A stretch of DNA of 64,000 nucleotides, taken from contig CAVURU010000003.1 of assembly GCA_963744005.1 (NCBI GenBank), forward strand, positions 248,001 through 312,000. The letters are read 5' to 3'. The notes under the pieces are model-generated. The model saw only the letters and a program-made list of their open reading frames with translations. It was not told the origin of the DNA and ran no database searches. Numbering within the stretch: the first letter of the stretch is position 1; every line of letters begins with the position of its first letter. A program made the translations under genes and the position numbers. Shown piece after piece: positions 20,127 to 28,022 of the stretch. The stretch is from Palsa-504 sp963744005. GTDB taxonomy: Bacteria; Actinomycetota; Actinomycetes; Streptosporangiales; Streptosporangiaceae.

Positions 20127-21086
20127 GTCCCGGACGCTACCGTGCCTAGTTCTCCGGCGCGGCCAGGCCCCGCGCCGGGCCGGCGCCGGAGCAGCCGGCG
20201 TCTGGCGCGCAGCAGCGCGACGACGACGGCCGCCGCGATCACCGCGAACGGCGCGGCGGCGCCCAGCACCGCCAGCGTCCAGGACACCGCGAGCCGCAGC
20301 GCCCGCCACCCGGCGCCCAGCGCGCTCGCCACCGACGGCGGCCCCTGGGCCGGACGGGCGGCCTGCGCGGCTTTCGGGCCCAGGATGGTCAGGGCCACCG
20401 TGGCGTAGCTGGTCTGGTGGCTCAGCGCCCGCTGCTGCGCCTGCATCGACTCCAGCGCGGTCTCCTCCTCGTTGATCTGGTTCTGCACGCTGAGCAGGTC
20501 ACCGACCGAGCCGGCGTGGGCCAGCAGGGCGCGCAGCTGCGCGATGGCGGCCTGGTCCGAGGCGACCTGGCTGTCCACGTCGGCCACCTGCTGGGTGGCG
20601 TCCTGGGCCTGCTGCTGGAGGGACAGCTGGGTGCCCAGGCCGGCCGTCGAGCCGGGTCAGCGTGGCCGCGTAGGCCGGGACCGGGATCTTCAGCTGCACC
20701 GTAGCGGGCGCCTGGGACGGATGGTCCGGGTCGGCCGAGGTGGCCTGGCTCGACACGTAGCCGCCGGCGTCCTGGGCGATCTGGGCGGCCCGGCTGGCCG
20801 CCGCGGCGACGCTCTGCGCCCGCACGGTGAGCTGAGCGGTGTAGATGATCTGGCTGGCCGGCGCCAGCTGGGCCGTGCTGCCCGTGCTGCCCGGCGCTCC
20901 CGCCTGCTGGTCCGCCGCGCGGGCCGCCGTCCCGATCGCGCCGCTGGCCGCGGCGGAGGGGATCGCGCCGGCTGCGGACGCACCGGATGCTCTGGGGCCG
21001 CCCGAGCAGCCGGCCAGCGACAGCCCGGCGGTGAGCAGCGCCCCGCCCAGGGTGATGCCCCGGGCCAGTGTCAGTAGCTTCGCCAT
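20123..21086 (-). pseudogene. DUF4349 lipoprotein/membrane protein, frameshifted
   Basis: Joined length is about 320 residues. An N-terminal signal with lipobox LSLAGCSGG (Cys about residue 24) is followed by an Ser/Ala-rich spacer, then the DUF4349 domain with a β-rich IIYTAQLTVRAQSV...AGGYVSS part. After that comes a coiled coil (QVASDQAAIAQLRALLAHAGSVGDLLSVQNQIN), a single transmembrane helix (about 25 hydrophobic residues) and an Arg-rich cytoplasmic tail. The frame breaks at 20637-20641 on the plus strand; removing one base gives ...DGRLGTQLSLQQQAQ..., completing the domain. It is divergent from hemG across 72 nt. DUF4349 proteins are uncharacterised envelope proteins. Its stop overlaps the aldolase start. 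Confidence 0.75.
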
Positions 21087-21158
21087 GCCCCTTGTGACGG
21101 CGCCCCGGGCCGGGCGGTTGCGGTTCGGGCACCGGGCGGTATCTGCCAGGCTGGGGAC

Positions 21159-22700
21159 ATGAACCCTACGACTGCGCAGCCGCACGTGGTGATCGTGGGC
21201 GGCGGGATCGCCGGCCTGGCGGCGGCGTTCTTCCTGCGCGACGAGCCGGTCCGCGTCACGCTGCTCGAGGGGTCGCCGCGGCTCGGCGGCAAGCTGTCGG
21301 TCTCCGAGGTGGGCGGGGTGGCCGTCGACGAGGGCGCCGAGGCGCTGCTGGTGACCCGCCCGGAGGGCACCGGCCTCATCGCCGACGCGGGCCTGGCCGC
21401 CGACCGGATGTCGCCGGGGACCACCTCCTCGGCCATCTGGACCCTGGGCGCGCTGCGGCCGCTGCCCCGCCGCCAGTTCATGGGCGTGCCGTCCGACCTG
21501 GCCGAGCTGGCCCGGACCGGGGTCGTGTCGCCCCCCGGGGTGACCCGGGCCGCGGAGGACCTGGAGCGGCCCGCGACCGCCCGGGACGGCGACGTGTCGG
21601 TGGCCGACTTCGTCGGCGGCCGGCTCGGCGCCGAGGTCGTCGACCGGCTTGTCGACCCGCTGCTGGGCGGCGTCTATGCGGGACGCTCGGCCGAGCTGTC
21701 CTTCGAGGCCACCATGCCCGCGCTGGCCGCCGCCTCACGGCGCTTCCCGTCCCTGGCCGAGGCGGCGGGCTCGCTGCTTCCGCCGCCGGCTCCGGCCGCC
21801 AGCGCCGGTTCCGGTGCGGGCGCGGGTCCCGGCTCACCGCAGGCCCCGGCCGGCACCAGGACGGGCGGGTCGGTGTTCACCACCCTGGCCGGGGGCCTGG
21901 GCCTGCTGCCCGCCGCGCTGGCCAAGGCGTCCGGGGCCGAGATCCGGACCGCGTCGATGGTGCGCATGCTGTCGCCGGCCCCGGACAGCGCCGCGGCCGG
22001 GCCCGGCCGCGGCCCCCGCTGGCGGCTGACCATCGGGTCCGCCGCCGCGCAGGAGCAGCTCGACGCCGACGCGGTGATCCTGGCCGTGCCCGCACGGCCC
22101 GCCGGGCGCCTGCTCGCCCAGCTGCCCGGGATGTCAGCCGCGGCCGCGGCGCTGGCCGAGATCAGCTACGCCAGCATGGCCATCGTCACCCTGGCCTACC
22201 CGCGGGCGGCGTTCCCCGGCGCCGGGCTGGCCGCCGACGGCCTGAGCGGCTACCTGGTCCCGGCCGTGGACGGCCGGGCCGTCAAGGCCGTCACGTACTC
22301 CACCGTCAAGTGGCCGCACCTGGCCGCCGCGCAGGCGGACAGCGGGGAACCGCTGGAGATCGTGCGCGCCTCGGTCGGCCGGATCGGCGAGGAAGCCCTG
22401 CTGCAGCGGGCCGATGAGGACCTCGCCGCGCTGGCCGCGGCCGATGTCGCCGCGGGCAGCGGGGTCCGCGGTGGCCCGGCGGCCGTCCGGGTCACCCGCT
22501 GGGGGGGCGCCCTGCCCCAGTACACGGTCGGGCACCTGGACCGGGTGGCGGGCATCCGGGCCGCCGCCGCGGCCCAGCCCGGCCTGGCCCTGTGCGGCGC
22601 GGCCTACGACGGCGTCGGCATCCCGGCCTGCATCGGGACGGCCCGGACGGCGGCCGGGCAGGTGCTCGACGCTGTCACCGCCGGGCGTGGCCGACAATAG
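21159..22700 (+). CDS. hemG: coproporphyrinogen III / protoporphyrinogen oxidase (HemG/HemY, CgoX)
   Basis: A 513-residue FAD oxidase of the HemY family that, in actinomycetes, oxidises coproporphyrinogen III to coproporphyrin III. The FAD-binding VVIVGGGIAGLAAAFFLRD (about 9-27) and LLEGSPRLGGKL lie at the N-terminus. The PLLGGVYAGRSAELS motif is typical of the family, and the C-terminal LCGAAYDGVGIPACIGTAR motif re-contacts FAD. A ~35-residue Ala/Pro/Gly-rich insertion (about 205-232) is unusual. CAGGCT lies 6 nt before ATG 21159 with no Shine-Dalgarno, suggesting a leaderless transcript. hemQ follows after 4 nt, so the two are one operon. Confidence 0.94.
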   Translation: MNPTTAQPHVVIVGGGIAGLAAAFFLRDEPVRVTLLEGSPRLGGKLSVSEVGGVAVDEGAEALLVTRPEGTGLIADAGLAADRMSPGTTSSAIWTLGALRPLPRRQFMGVPSDLAELARTGVVSPPGVTRAAEDLERPATARDGDVSVADFVGGRLGAEVVDRLVDPLLGGVYAGRSAELSFEATMPALAAASRRFPSLAEAAGSLLPPPAPAASAGSGAGAGPGSPQAPAGTRTGGSVFTTLAGGLGLLPAALAKASGAEIRTASMVRMLSPAPDSAAAGPGRGPRWRLTIGSAAAQEQLDADAVILAVPARPAGRLLAQLPGMSAAAAALAEISYASMAIVTLAYPRAAFPGAGLAADGLSGYLVPAVDGRAVKAVTYSTVKWPHLAAAQADSGEPLEIVRASVGRIGEEALLQRADEDLAALAAADVAAGSGVRGGPAAVRVTRWGGALPQYTVGHLDRVAGIRAAAAAQPGLALCGAAYDGVGIPACIGTARTAAGQVLDAVTAGRGRQ

Positions 22701-22704
22701 TGTC

Positions 22705-23463
22705 ATGGCTGACGAACAACCGATGACCGAGCCGGGCTCCTCCGCCGCGGTCCCCGAGGACACGGCGGGCAAGCCGAAAGCGCGCGACGTCAACGAGCTG
22801 ATCCGGTACACCATGTGGTCGGTGTTCCGGGTCAGCGACCGGGCGACGCTGGCCGGCGGCGGCCACGCGAACGCCGCCGACGAGGTCGCCGACCTGCTCG
22901 ACCAGGCCGCGGGTAAGGGCATCATGACCCGCGGCTGCTACGACGTGCAGGCGTTCCGGGCCGACGCGGACTACATGCTGTGGTGGACCGCCCCCACGTC
23001 CGACGATCTCCAGGACATCTACGTCCGCTTCCGCCGGACCAGATTGGGCCGGTGCAGCGAGCCGGCCTGGTCGGCGATGGCGCTGCACCGCCCGGCCGAG
23101 TTCAACAAGGGGCACATCCCCGCCTACCTGGCCGGCGAGGAAGCCCGCGCCTACGTGAGCGTGTACCCGTTCGTCCGCTCCTACGAGTGGTACCTGCTCG
23201 ACCCGGCCGAGCGCCGCAAGCTGCTGGCCGAGCACGGCATGATGGCCCGCGAGTACCCGGATGTCCGGGCCAACACCGTGCCCAGCTTCGCGCTGAATGA
23301 CTACGAGTGGATCCTCGCCTTCGAGGCCGATGAGCTGCACCGGATCGTCGACCTGATGCGCCACCTGCGCGGCAGCCAGGCCCGGCTGCACACCCGGGTG
23401 GAGATCCCGTTTTACACCGGGCGACGCAAGCCGGTGCACGCCCTGGTCGCCGACCTGGCCTGA
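22705..23463 (+). CDS. hemQ: coproheme decarboxylase (HemQ/ChdC)
   Basis: A 252-residue chlorite-dismutase-fold enzyme that makes haem b from coproheme with peroxide, the last step of the actinobacterial pathway. The catalytic tyrosine is expected at Tyr154 in VYPFVRSYEWYLL, and the proximal haem ligand at His177 in LLAEHGMMAREYPDV. The MLWWTAP and PFYTGRRK segments are typical. The N-terminal ~25 residues are a disordered acidic tail. It starts 4 nt after hemG; GACAAT lies 6 nt before the ATG, so it may also have its own leaderless promoter. Ferrochelatase, the remaining step, is not in the window. Confidence 0.95.
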   Translation: MADEQPMTEPGSSAAVPEDTAGKPKARDVNELIRYTMWSVFRVSDRATLAGGGHANAADEVADLLDQAAGKGIMTRGCYDVQAFRADADYMLWWTAPTSDDLQDIYVRFRRTRLGRCSEPAWSAMALHRPAEFNKGHIPAYLAGEEARAYVSVYPFVRSYEWYLLDPAERRKLLAEHGMMAREYPDVRANTVPSFALNDYEWILAFEADELHRIVDLMRHLRGSQARLHTRVEIPFYTGRRKPVHALVADLA

Positions 23464-23483
23464 CCGGAAGCCGGAGTCCGCTC

Positions 23484-23918
23484 GTGCCTGACGATCTGCA
23501 GGTCAATGGCTGGCTGGTCATCCCGGCCAGCGACCTGCATGAGCGCTTCTCCCGCTCGTCCGGGCCCGGCGGGCAGTCGGTCAACACCGCCGACAGCCGG
23601 GTCGAGCTGTCCTTCGACGTCGGGCACTCCGCCGCCCTGCCGGAATGGGCCAGGTCCAGGGCCCTGGAGCGGCTGGCCGGACGGCTGGCCGGCGGCGTGC
23701 TCACCGTGGCCGCCTCCGAGCAGCGCAGCCAGCTGGCCAACCGGCAGGCGGCCCGGGCCCGGCTGGCCGGGCTGCTCCGGGACGCGATCGCGCCGCCGAA
23801 GCGGCCGCGCATCCCGACCCGGCCCGGCCGGGGCGCGAACGAGCGCCGGCTGGAGGCCAAGCGCAGCCGGTCCGCGGTCAAGCGCGGCCGCCGCTACGAC
23901 GGCCGCGACTTCGGCTAG
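23484..23918 (+). CDS. arfB: alternative ribosome-rescue factor ArfB (YaeJ-like peptidyl-tRNA hydrolase)
   Basis: A 144-residue release-factor-like protein that frees ribosomes stalled on non-stop mRNA. The catalytic GGQ is at residues 29-31 in RSSGPGGQSVNTADS. The single catalytic domain lacks the stop-codon-recognition domains of RF1/RF2. The C-terminus is a strongly basic tail (KRPRIPTRPGRGANERRLE..., then AKRSRSAVKRGRRYDGRDF) that in the family enters the mRNA channel. GTG start 20 nt after hemQ, same strand, so it probably rides on the haem operon. The last four bases overlap the convergent methyltransferase gene. Confidence 0.93.
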   Translation: MPDDLQVNGWLVIPASDLHERFSRSSGPGGQSVNTADSRVELSFDVGHSAALPEWARSRALERLAGRLAGGVLTVAASEQRSQLANRQAARARLAGLLRDAIAPPKRPRIPTRPGRGANERRLEAKRSRSAVKRGRRYDGRDFG

Positions 23919-24754
23919 CCGGCGGCTGCGGCCCGGGTCGCGGTGACCGCCACCGTGGCGTAGCCCATCATGAAGCTGCCGCCGAGCGCGTCGATGGCCG
24001 CTCCGATGGCGGCCAGCAGCTCCTGCTGCACGGCCACCGGAAGCCGCTGGCCCAGCCCGCCGAAGGTGAGTACCTGATCCAGCCACTCGTCGCGGCTGTA
24101 GGGCCGCTCCCAGTCGAACCGCCACTGCTCGGTCGGGCCGAACGCGCCCGCCTGCTGCATCCCGTCGGCCGCCTTGGCGCACAGCTGCGCGTAACCCTCC
24201 GGGCCGGGCAGGCCGCGGTGCACGGCGGGCGTGTCCGGCAGGATCCGCTGGAACGCGGTGCCCATCGCGTCGTTCACCTCGGCCGGGGGCAGGAACGAGT
24301 TCCAGAACATGGCCAGGCGGCCGCCCGGCCGCAGGGCCTGCGCCACCCGGGCCGCGCCGGCCGCCGGGTCCACCCAGTGCCAGGCCTGCGCGGCCACGGC
24401 CGCGTCGAAGACCCGGCCCGCCGGATCCCAGGCCTCGACGGTGGCTACCTCGACCTCCAGGCCGCCCTGCCGGGCCACGTCGGCCATCCGCTCGTCCGGG
24501 TCGACGCCGAGCACCCGGCACCCCGCCGCCTGGAACTGCCGGGCGGCGATCCCGGTCCCGCAGCCGATGTCCAGGAAGTCCCGCCCGGGGCTGGCCGTGA
24601 CGATCCGGTCCACCAGGGCGTCCGGGTAGCTGGGCCGGGACCGGTCGTAGCGGGCCGCGTCCCCGCCGAACGACTCAGCCACCTCACGCTGCTGATGCGG
24701 TTCGCGAGCTGGCGGATCCCCGGCGGCCTCGTGCTCGGGCGGTAGAGTGGGCAT
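23915..24754 (-). CDS. class I SAM-dependent methyltransferase (small-molecule type)
   Basis: A 279-residue methyltransferase. After a 28-residue leader, FGGDAARYDRSRPSYPD is typical of the UbiE/SmtA-like 'trans-aconitate methyltransferase' group. Motif I is FLDIGCGTGIAARQF (about 60-74) with acidic VLGVDPDERMADV; AAQAWHWVDP and LRPGGRLAMFWN complete the fold. The substrate is not deducible. TAGAAT on this strand (plus 24761-24766) ends 6 nt before the ATG, i.e. a leaderless promoter, and this promoter is covered by a twin palindrome shared with the divergent TetR gene. Repression by that TetR is therefore likely. Confidence 0.85.
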   Translation of the reverse strand: MPTLPPEHEAAGDPPAREPHQQREVAESFGGDAARYDRSRPSYPDALVDRIVTASPGRDFLDIGCGTGIAARQFQAAGCRVLGVDPDERMADVARQGGLEVEVATVEAWDPAGRVFDAAVAAQAWHWVDPAAGAARVAQALRPGGRLAMFWNSFLPPAEVNDAMGTAFQRILPDTPAVHRGLPGPEGYAQLCAKAADGMQQAGAFGPTEQWRFDWERPYSRDEWLDQVLTFGGLGQRLPVAVQQELLAAIGAAIDALGGSFMMGYATVAVTATRAAAAG

Positions 24755-24782
24755 GCGCCCATTCTAAATGGGCGGCCGCCCA
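24748..24782. promoter_or_regulatory. twin 14-bp operator TGGGC-N4-GCCCA over the methyltransferase promoter
   Basis: Two perfect palindromes, TGGGCATGCGCCCA (24748-24761) and TGGGCGGCCGCCCA (24769-24782), have centres 21 bp apart, two helical turns. Between them the minus-strand -10 TAGAAT (24761-24766) drives the methyltransferase; the first palindrome covers its start codon. The likely ligand is the divergently encoded TetR protein. Confidence 0.7.
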
Positions 24783-24800
24783 CTGGGGGAGCGGGTTTCG

Positions 24801-24830
24801 CTCCCAGCGAAGAGAACTCCCAGCGAAGAG
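24801..24830. repeat. 14-bp tandem direct repeat in the tetR leader
   Basis: CTCCCAGCGAAGAG occurs at 24801-24814 and again at 24817-24830 (16-bp period). The second copy runs into the GAGGAGGGG ribosome-binding site of the TetR gene. Origin by slippage or a second regulatory site are both possible. Confidence 0.7.
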
Positions 24831-24841
24831 GAGGGGAAGCG

Positions 24842-25448
24842 TTGCCGACCGGGACCGCCCTGCAGGACGCGCGGCAGCAGCTGTTCGACGCGGCCGAGCG
24901 GGTCCTGCTGCGGGACGGGCCCGCCGCCCTGACCAGCCGCGCGGTCACCGCCGAGGCGGGCGTGGCCAAGGGCGTCCTGCACCGGTACTTCGAGGACTTC
25001 GACGCCTTCCTGGCCGAGCTGGCCGAGGACCGCATCGCCCGCCTCGGCCGCCAGGGCGCCGTGCTGCGCGACCGCGCCGGGACCGGAACCGTGGTCGGCA
25101 ACCTGGCCGGCGCGCTGACCGAGCTGTTCAGCTCCGTCGCGGTGGCCATCATCCCGCTCATCATCTTCCGGGACGAGCTGCGGACCCGGCTGCGCCAGGC
25201 CCGCCCCGGCGGCGGCGTCCCGGTCCTGGCCGAGGCGGCGGCCATGCTGGCCGGCGTACCTGGCCGCCGAGCAGGAGGCAGGCCGCATCGCGGCCGGCGC
25301 CGACGTCGGGGCCCTGGCTCCCGCCCTCCTCGGCGCCGAGCACCTGCTGTTCGCTGGCCGGGAGGGCGCCTGCCCGCCGTCGCCGGAGGCCGTCCGCAAG
25401 GCGGTCGCCGTGGTGATCTCGGGCGCGCTGCGGGACCCGGTCCCGTAG
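24842..25448 (+). pseudogene. TetR/AcrR-family regulator, frameshifted in the ligand-binding domain
   Basis: The start is TTG 24842, fixed by a strong GAGGAGGGG six nt upstream. Residues ~8-58 form the TetR HTH (ALTSRAVTAEAGVAKGVLHRYFEDFDAFL). The frame is lost after EAAAMLAG at 25256: dropping one G gives YLAAEQEAGRIAAGADV... and an uninterrupted C-terminal domain ending at TAG 25446, about 201 residues, normal for the family. Left unrepaired, the reading runs on to 25507 with Arg-rich, unlikely sequence. The gene is divergent from a methyltransferase whose leaderless promoter carries two TGGGC-N4-GCCCA palindromes, presumably its binding sites. Confidence 0.8.
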
Positions 25449-25503
25449 CCGGCGGCTGCGCCGGACCGCGGAATGCCGGAGCCGGGCCGCCGGTTAGCCG
25501 GGC

Positions 25504-25911
25504 ATGAGCGCATTGACTGACAACGAGCTCGGCTACCTCGCGGAGCAGCGGCTGGGCCGCATCGCCACCGTCGGCGCCGACGGGCAGCCGCACGTGGTGC
25601 CCACGTCGTTCAGCTACAACGCCGAGCACGACGCCATTGACGTGGGCGGCCTGCGCATGGGCCAGACCAAGAAGGTCCGCGACGTCCAGCGCACCGGCCG
25701 GGCCACCATCGTGGTCGATGACGTGCTCCCGGGCTGGCAGCCGCGGATGATCGAGATCCGCGGGACCGCCGAGGTCTTCACCACCGGCGGCAAGGCCCTC
25801 GGCGAGCGGATGGACGACACCTTCGTCCGGATCCACCCGACCCGGATCATCTCCTACGGCATCGACCCCGGCGAGACCCGCGGGCGGCCGGTGCCAGGCG
25901 ATGGAGCCTGA
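25504..25911 (+). CDS. PPOX-class (pyridoxamine 5'-phosphate oxidase-like) F420/flavin-dependent protein
   Basis: A 135-residue split-barrel protein of the actinobacterial PPOX family, many members of which bind F420 or FMN. Visible are the N-terminal YLAEQRLGRIATVGADGQPHVVPTS, the KVRDVQRTGRATIVVDD segment that lines the cofactor site, and the C-terminal IRIHPTRIISYGID-like strand. The substrate is unknown. It ends inside the start of the PLP decarboxylase gene (11-nt overlap), so the two are co-translated. Confidence 0.85.
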   Translation: MSALTDNELGYLAEQRLGRIATVGADGQPHVVPTSFSYNAEHDAIDVGGLRMGQTKKVRDVQRTGRATIVVDDVLPGWQPRMIEIRGTAEVFTTGGKALGERMDDTFVRIHPTRIISYGIDPGETRGRPVPGDGA

Positions 25912-27343
25912 GGAGTTCCGGGCCGCCGGCCATGAGCTGATCGACTGGATCGTCGATTACCGCGTCCGGGTCCCGACGCTCCCGGTCCAGGCCCAGGTGG
26001 TGCCGGGGGAGGTGGCTGGCCAGCTGCCCGGCCGGGCGCCGGAGCAGCCCGAGCCGTTCAGCCGGCTGCTGGCCGACCTCGACCGGGTGATCGTGCCCGG
26101 CCTGACCCAGGTCCAGCATCCGCGGCACTTCGGCTGGTTCCCGTCCAACGCCTCCCTGGCCTCGGTGCTGGGCGACCTGGCCGCCTCCGGGCTGGGCTCG
26201 CTCGGGATCACCTGGCAGTCCGCCCCGGCGCTGACCGAGGTCGAGGAGGTCGTCGTGGCGTGGCTGCGGGACCTGACGGCGCTGCCCTCGTCGTGGCAGG
26301 GCGTCATCCAGGACACCGCCTCCAGCGGGTGCCTGGTCGCCCTGCTGGCCGCGCGCGAGCGCGCCACCGGCTACAGCGAGGCCCGCGGCGGCCTGCAGGC
26401 GGAGGCCGCGCCGCTGGTCGTCTACACCACCCGGCACGCGCACTCCTCGGTGCCCAAGGCCGTCTCGCTGGCCGGCTACGGGCAGGACAACCTGCGGTTC
26501 GTCGACGTCGACCCGGTCACCTACGCGATGCGCCCCGATGCGCTGGCCGCGGCCCTGGACGCCGACGTCGCCGCCGGACGTCGCCCGGCCGCCATCGTGG
26601 CCAGCGTCGGCACCACCGGGACCACGGCCGTCGACCCGGTGGCCGGGATCGTCCCGCTGGCGCGCCGGCACGGCGCCTGGCTGCATGTCGACGCGGCCAT
26701 GGCGGGCTCGGCCCTCCTGCTGCCGGAGATGCGCTGGCTCATCGCCGGGGTGGAGGGCGCCGACTCGCTGGCCTGGAACCCGCATAAGTGGCTGGGCACC
26801 GTGCTGGACTGCTCGCTGCTGTACGTCGCCGACCCGCAGCACCTGGTCCGGGTCATGTCGACCAACCCGTCCTACCTGCGTTCCGCGGTGGACGGCGAGG
26901 TGACTCAGTACAAGGACTGGGGCATCCCGCTCGGCCGCCGCTTCCGCGCCCTCAAGCTGTGGTTCCACCTGCGGCTGGATGGCGCCGAGGCCATCCGGGC
27001 CCGGCTCCGCCGGGACCTGGCCAACGCCCGCTGGCTGGCCGAGCAGGTCGATTCCGCCCCGAGCTGGCGCGTGCTGGCCCCGGTCAACCTCCAGACCGTC
27101 GTGCTGCGGCACGAGCCGCCCGGCCTGGTGTCCGGCGCCGGCGCCGTCCTGGACCCGGGCGCCCTGGACGCGCACACCCTGGGCTGGGCCGACTGGATCA
27201 ACGCCTCCGGCGCGGCACTGGTCACTCCGTCCGTGCTGGACGGCACGTGGTCGGTGCGGGTCTCGGTCGGGGCCGAGGCCACCGAGCGGAATGACGTCGA
27301 GCAGCTGTGGCGCCTTCTCCAGGAGGCCGTCGAGAGCTACTGA
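25901..27343 (+). CDS. pyridoxal-phosphate-dependent (aromatic-L-amino-acid/DOPA-type) decarboxylase
   Basis: A 480-residue group II decarboxylase that turns an amino acid into its amine and CO2. The N-terminal FRAAGHELIDWIVDYR and HPRHFGWFPSNAS are hallmark segments. TTRHAHSSVPKA contains the His that stacks on PLP, WLHVDAAMAG the Asp binding its ring nitrogen, and SLAWNPHKWLGT the Schiff-base lysine (Lys296). The length equals aromatic-amino-acid decarboxylases, so Trp, Phe or Tyr derivatives are likely substrates, but this is not certain. GTG/ATG ambiguity is small: ATG 25901 overlaps the PPOX gene. The downstream cupin remnant lies 34 nt away. Confidence 0.92.
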   Translation: MEPEEFRAAGHELIDWIVDYRVRVPTLPVQAQVVPGEVAGQLPGRAPEQPEPFSRLLADLDRVIVPGLTQVQHPRHFGWFPSNASLASVLGDLAASGLGSLGITWQSAPALTEVEEVVVAWLRDLTALPSSWQGVIQDTASSGCLVALLAARERATGYSEARGGLQAEAAPLVVYTTRHAHSSVPKAVSLAGYGQDNLRFVDVDPVTYAMRPDALAAALDADVAAGRRPAAIVASVGTTGTTAVDPVAGIVPLARRHGAWLHVDAAMAGSALLLPEMRWLIAGVEGADSLAWNPHKWLGTVLDCSLLYVADPQHLVRVMSTNPSYLRSAVDGEVTQYKDWGIPLGRRFRALKLWFHLRLDGAEAIRARLRRDLANARWLAEQVDSAPSWRVLAPVNLQTVVLRHEPPGLVSGAGAVLDPGALDAHTLGWADWINASGAALVTPSVLDGTWSVRVSVGAEATERNDVEQLWRLLQEAVESY

Positions 27344-27377
27344 CGCCACCCGCCCGGCGGGGCCCGGCCGGTGGTAG

Positions 27378-27713
27378 GACGCCGTCCCGGCCCGTTTCGC
27401 GGGCCCGATCCCGCACGCGCACGACGAGTTCGGCGAGGGCATCTACGTGCTCAGCGGGCGCCTGCTGGTCGTCGGCGACGGCGAGCCGGCCGAGGCGGTG
27501 CCGGGCTCGATGTTCGTGGTGCCCCGCGGGCAGCGGCACGGCTTCAGCAACCCGTCCGGCCAGGAGGCCCGGGTGCTGGGGCTGTGGGCCCCGCCCGGCC
27601 CGGCGCTGGCCTTCATGCGGGACATCGGCGCCGCGCTCCGTCCCGATACGCCCCCGGATCCGGACCTCATGCGCGAGCTCTACGCCCGGCACGCCAGCCG
27701 GCTGCTGCCCTGA
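27378..27713 (+). pseudogene. cupin-domain protein, N-terminal part missing
   Basis: In this frame a clear cupin motif 1 (GPIPHAHDEFGEGIYVLSG) and motif 2 region (PGSMFVVPRGQRHGFSNP) lead to a normal C-terminus ending at TGA 27711. Upstream the frame hits TAG at 27375, only 34 nt after the decarboxylase stop, and no ATG, GTG or TTG lies between that TAG and GTG 27447, which is after the metal-binding HxH. About 30-40 residues of the usual N-terminus are absent. Either a deletion fused this remnant to the decarboxylase end, or another indel hides a short alternative start at GTG 27371. Confidence 0.6.
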
Positions 27714-27767
27714 TCTCGACACGGTTTACGAACTGAGACTCAATCCTGGCTTTCATTCGAACTCTTG

Positions 27768-27773
27768 TACTAT
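27768..27773 (+). promoter_or_regulatory. possible -10 box in an A+T-richer stretch
   Basis: TACTAT sits in a locally A+T-rich 70 bp stretch (27720-27785), 41 nt before the ATG of the small membrane protein, which has its own ribosome-binding site. No convincing -35 box. Confidence 0.3.
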
Positions 27774-27813
27774 GATTGCGGCACTTACCGGCCGACGATC
27801 GAAGGCGGATGCG

Positions 27814-28020
27814 ATGAAAGAGCTGCCCATCAGGATCGCCATGCACCTGCAGCCCGTCGTGCGGCGGCTGACCATCGCGTGGCTGGCCACGCTGGTCATC
27901 GTGGCCACGATGAGCATCGGCATGGCCTACCACGCCCGGATGATGGTGGGCATCGGCTGGCTGGCGGTGATGGCCCTGGGCGCCTACGGGCTGAGCGTGC
28001 TGCGCAGGCTGCGCCCCTGA
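27814..28020 (+). CDS. small two-helix membrane protein
   Basis: A 68-residue protein with a basic amphipathic start (KELPIRIAMHLQPVVRRL) followed by two hydrophobic helices, LTIAWLATLVIVATMSIGMAY and MMVGIGWLAVMALGAYGLSVL, and a C-terminal RRLRP. GAAGG lies 8 nt before ATG 27814. The preceding A+T-rich stretch looks like its own promoter. I do not recognise a family. It is convergent with the molybdopterin-subunit gene, ending 2 nt from it. Confidence 0.6.
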   Translation: MKELPIRIAMHLQPVVRRLTIAWLATLVIVATMSIGMAYHARMMVGIGWLAVMALGAYGLSVLRRLRP

Positions 28021-28022
28021 GG

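Noticed and set aside
25847..27442. Long minus-strand frame opposite the PLP decarboxylase
   Set aside because: The plus strand carries a complete, motif-rich decarboxylase; the antisense reading is Arg/Gly/Pro/His-rich with no family features, a common artefact in G+C-rich DNA.
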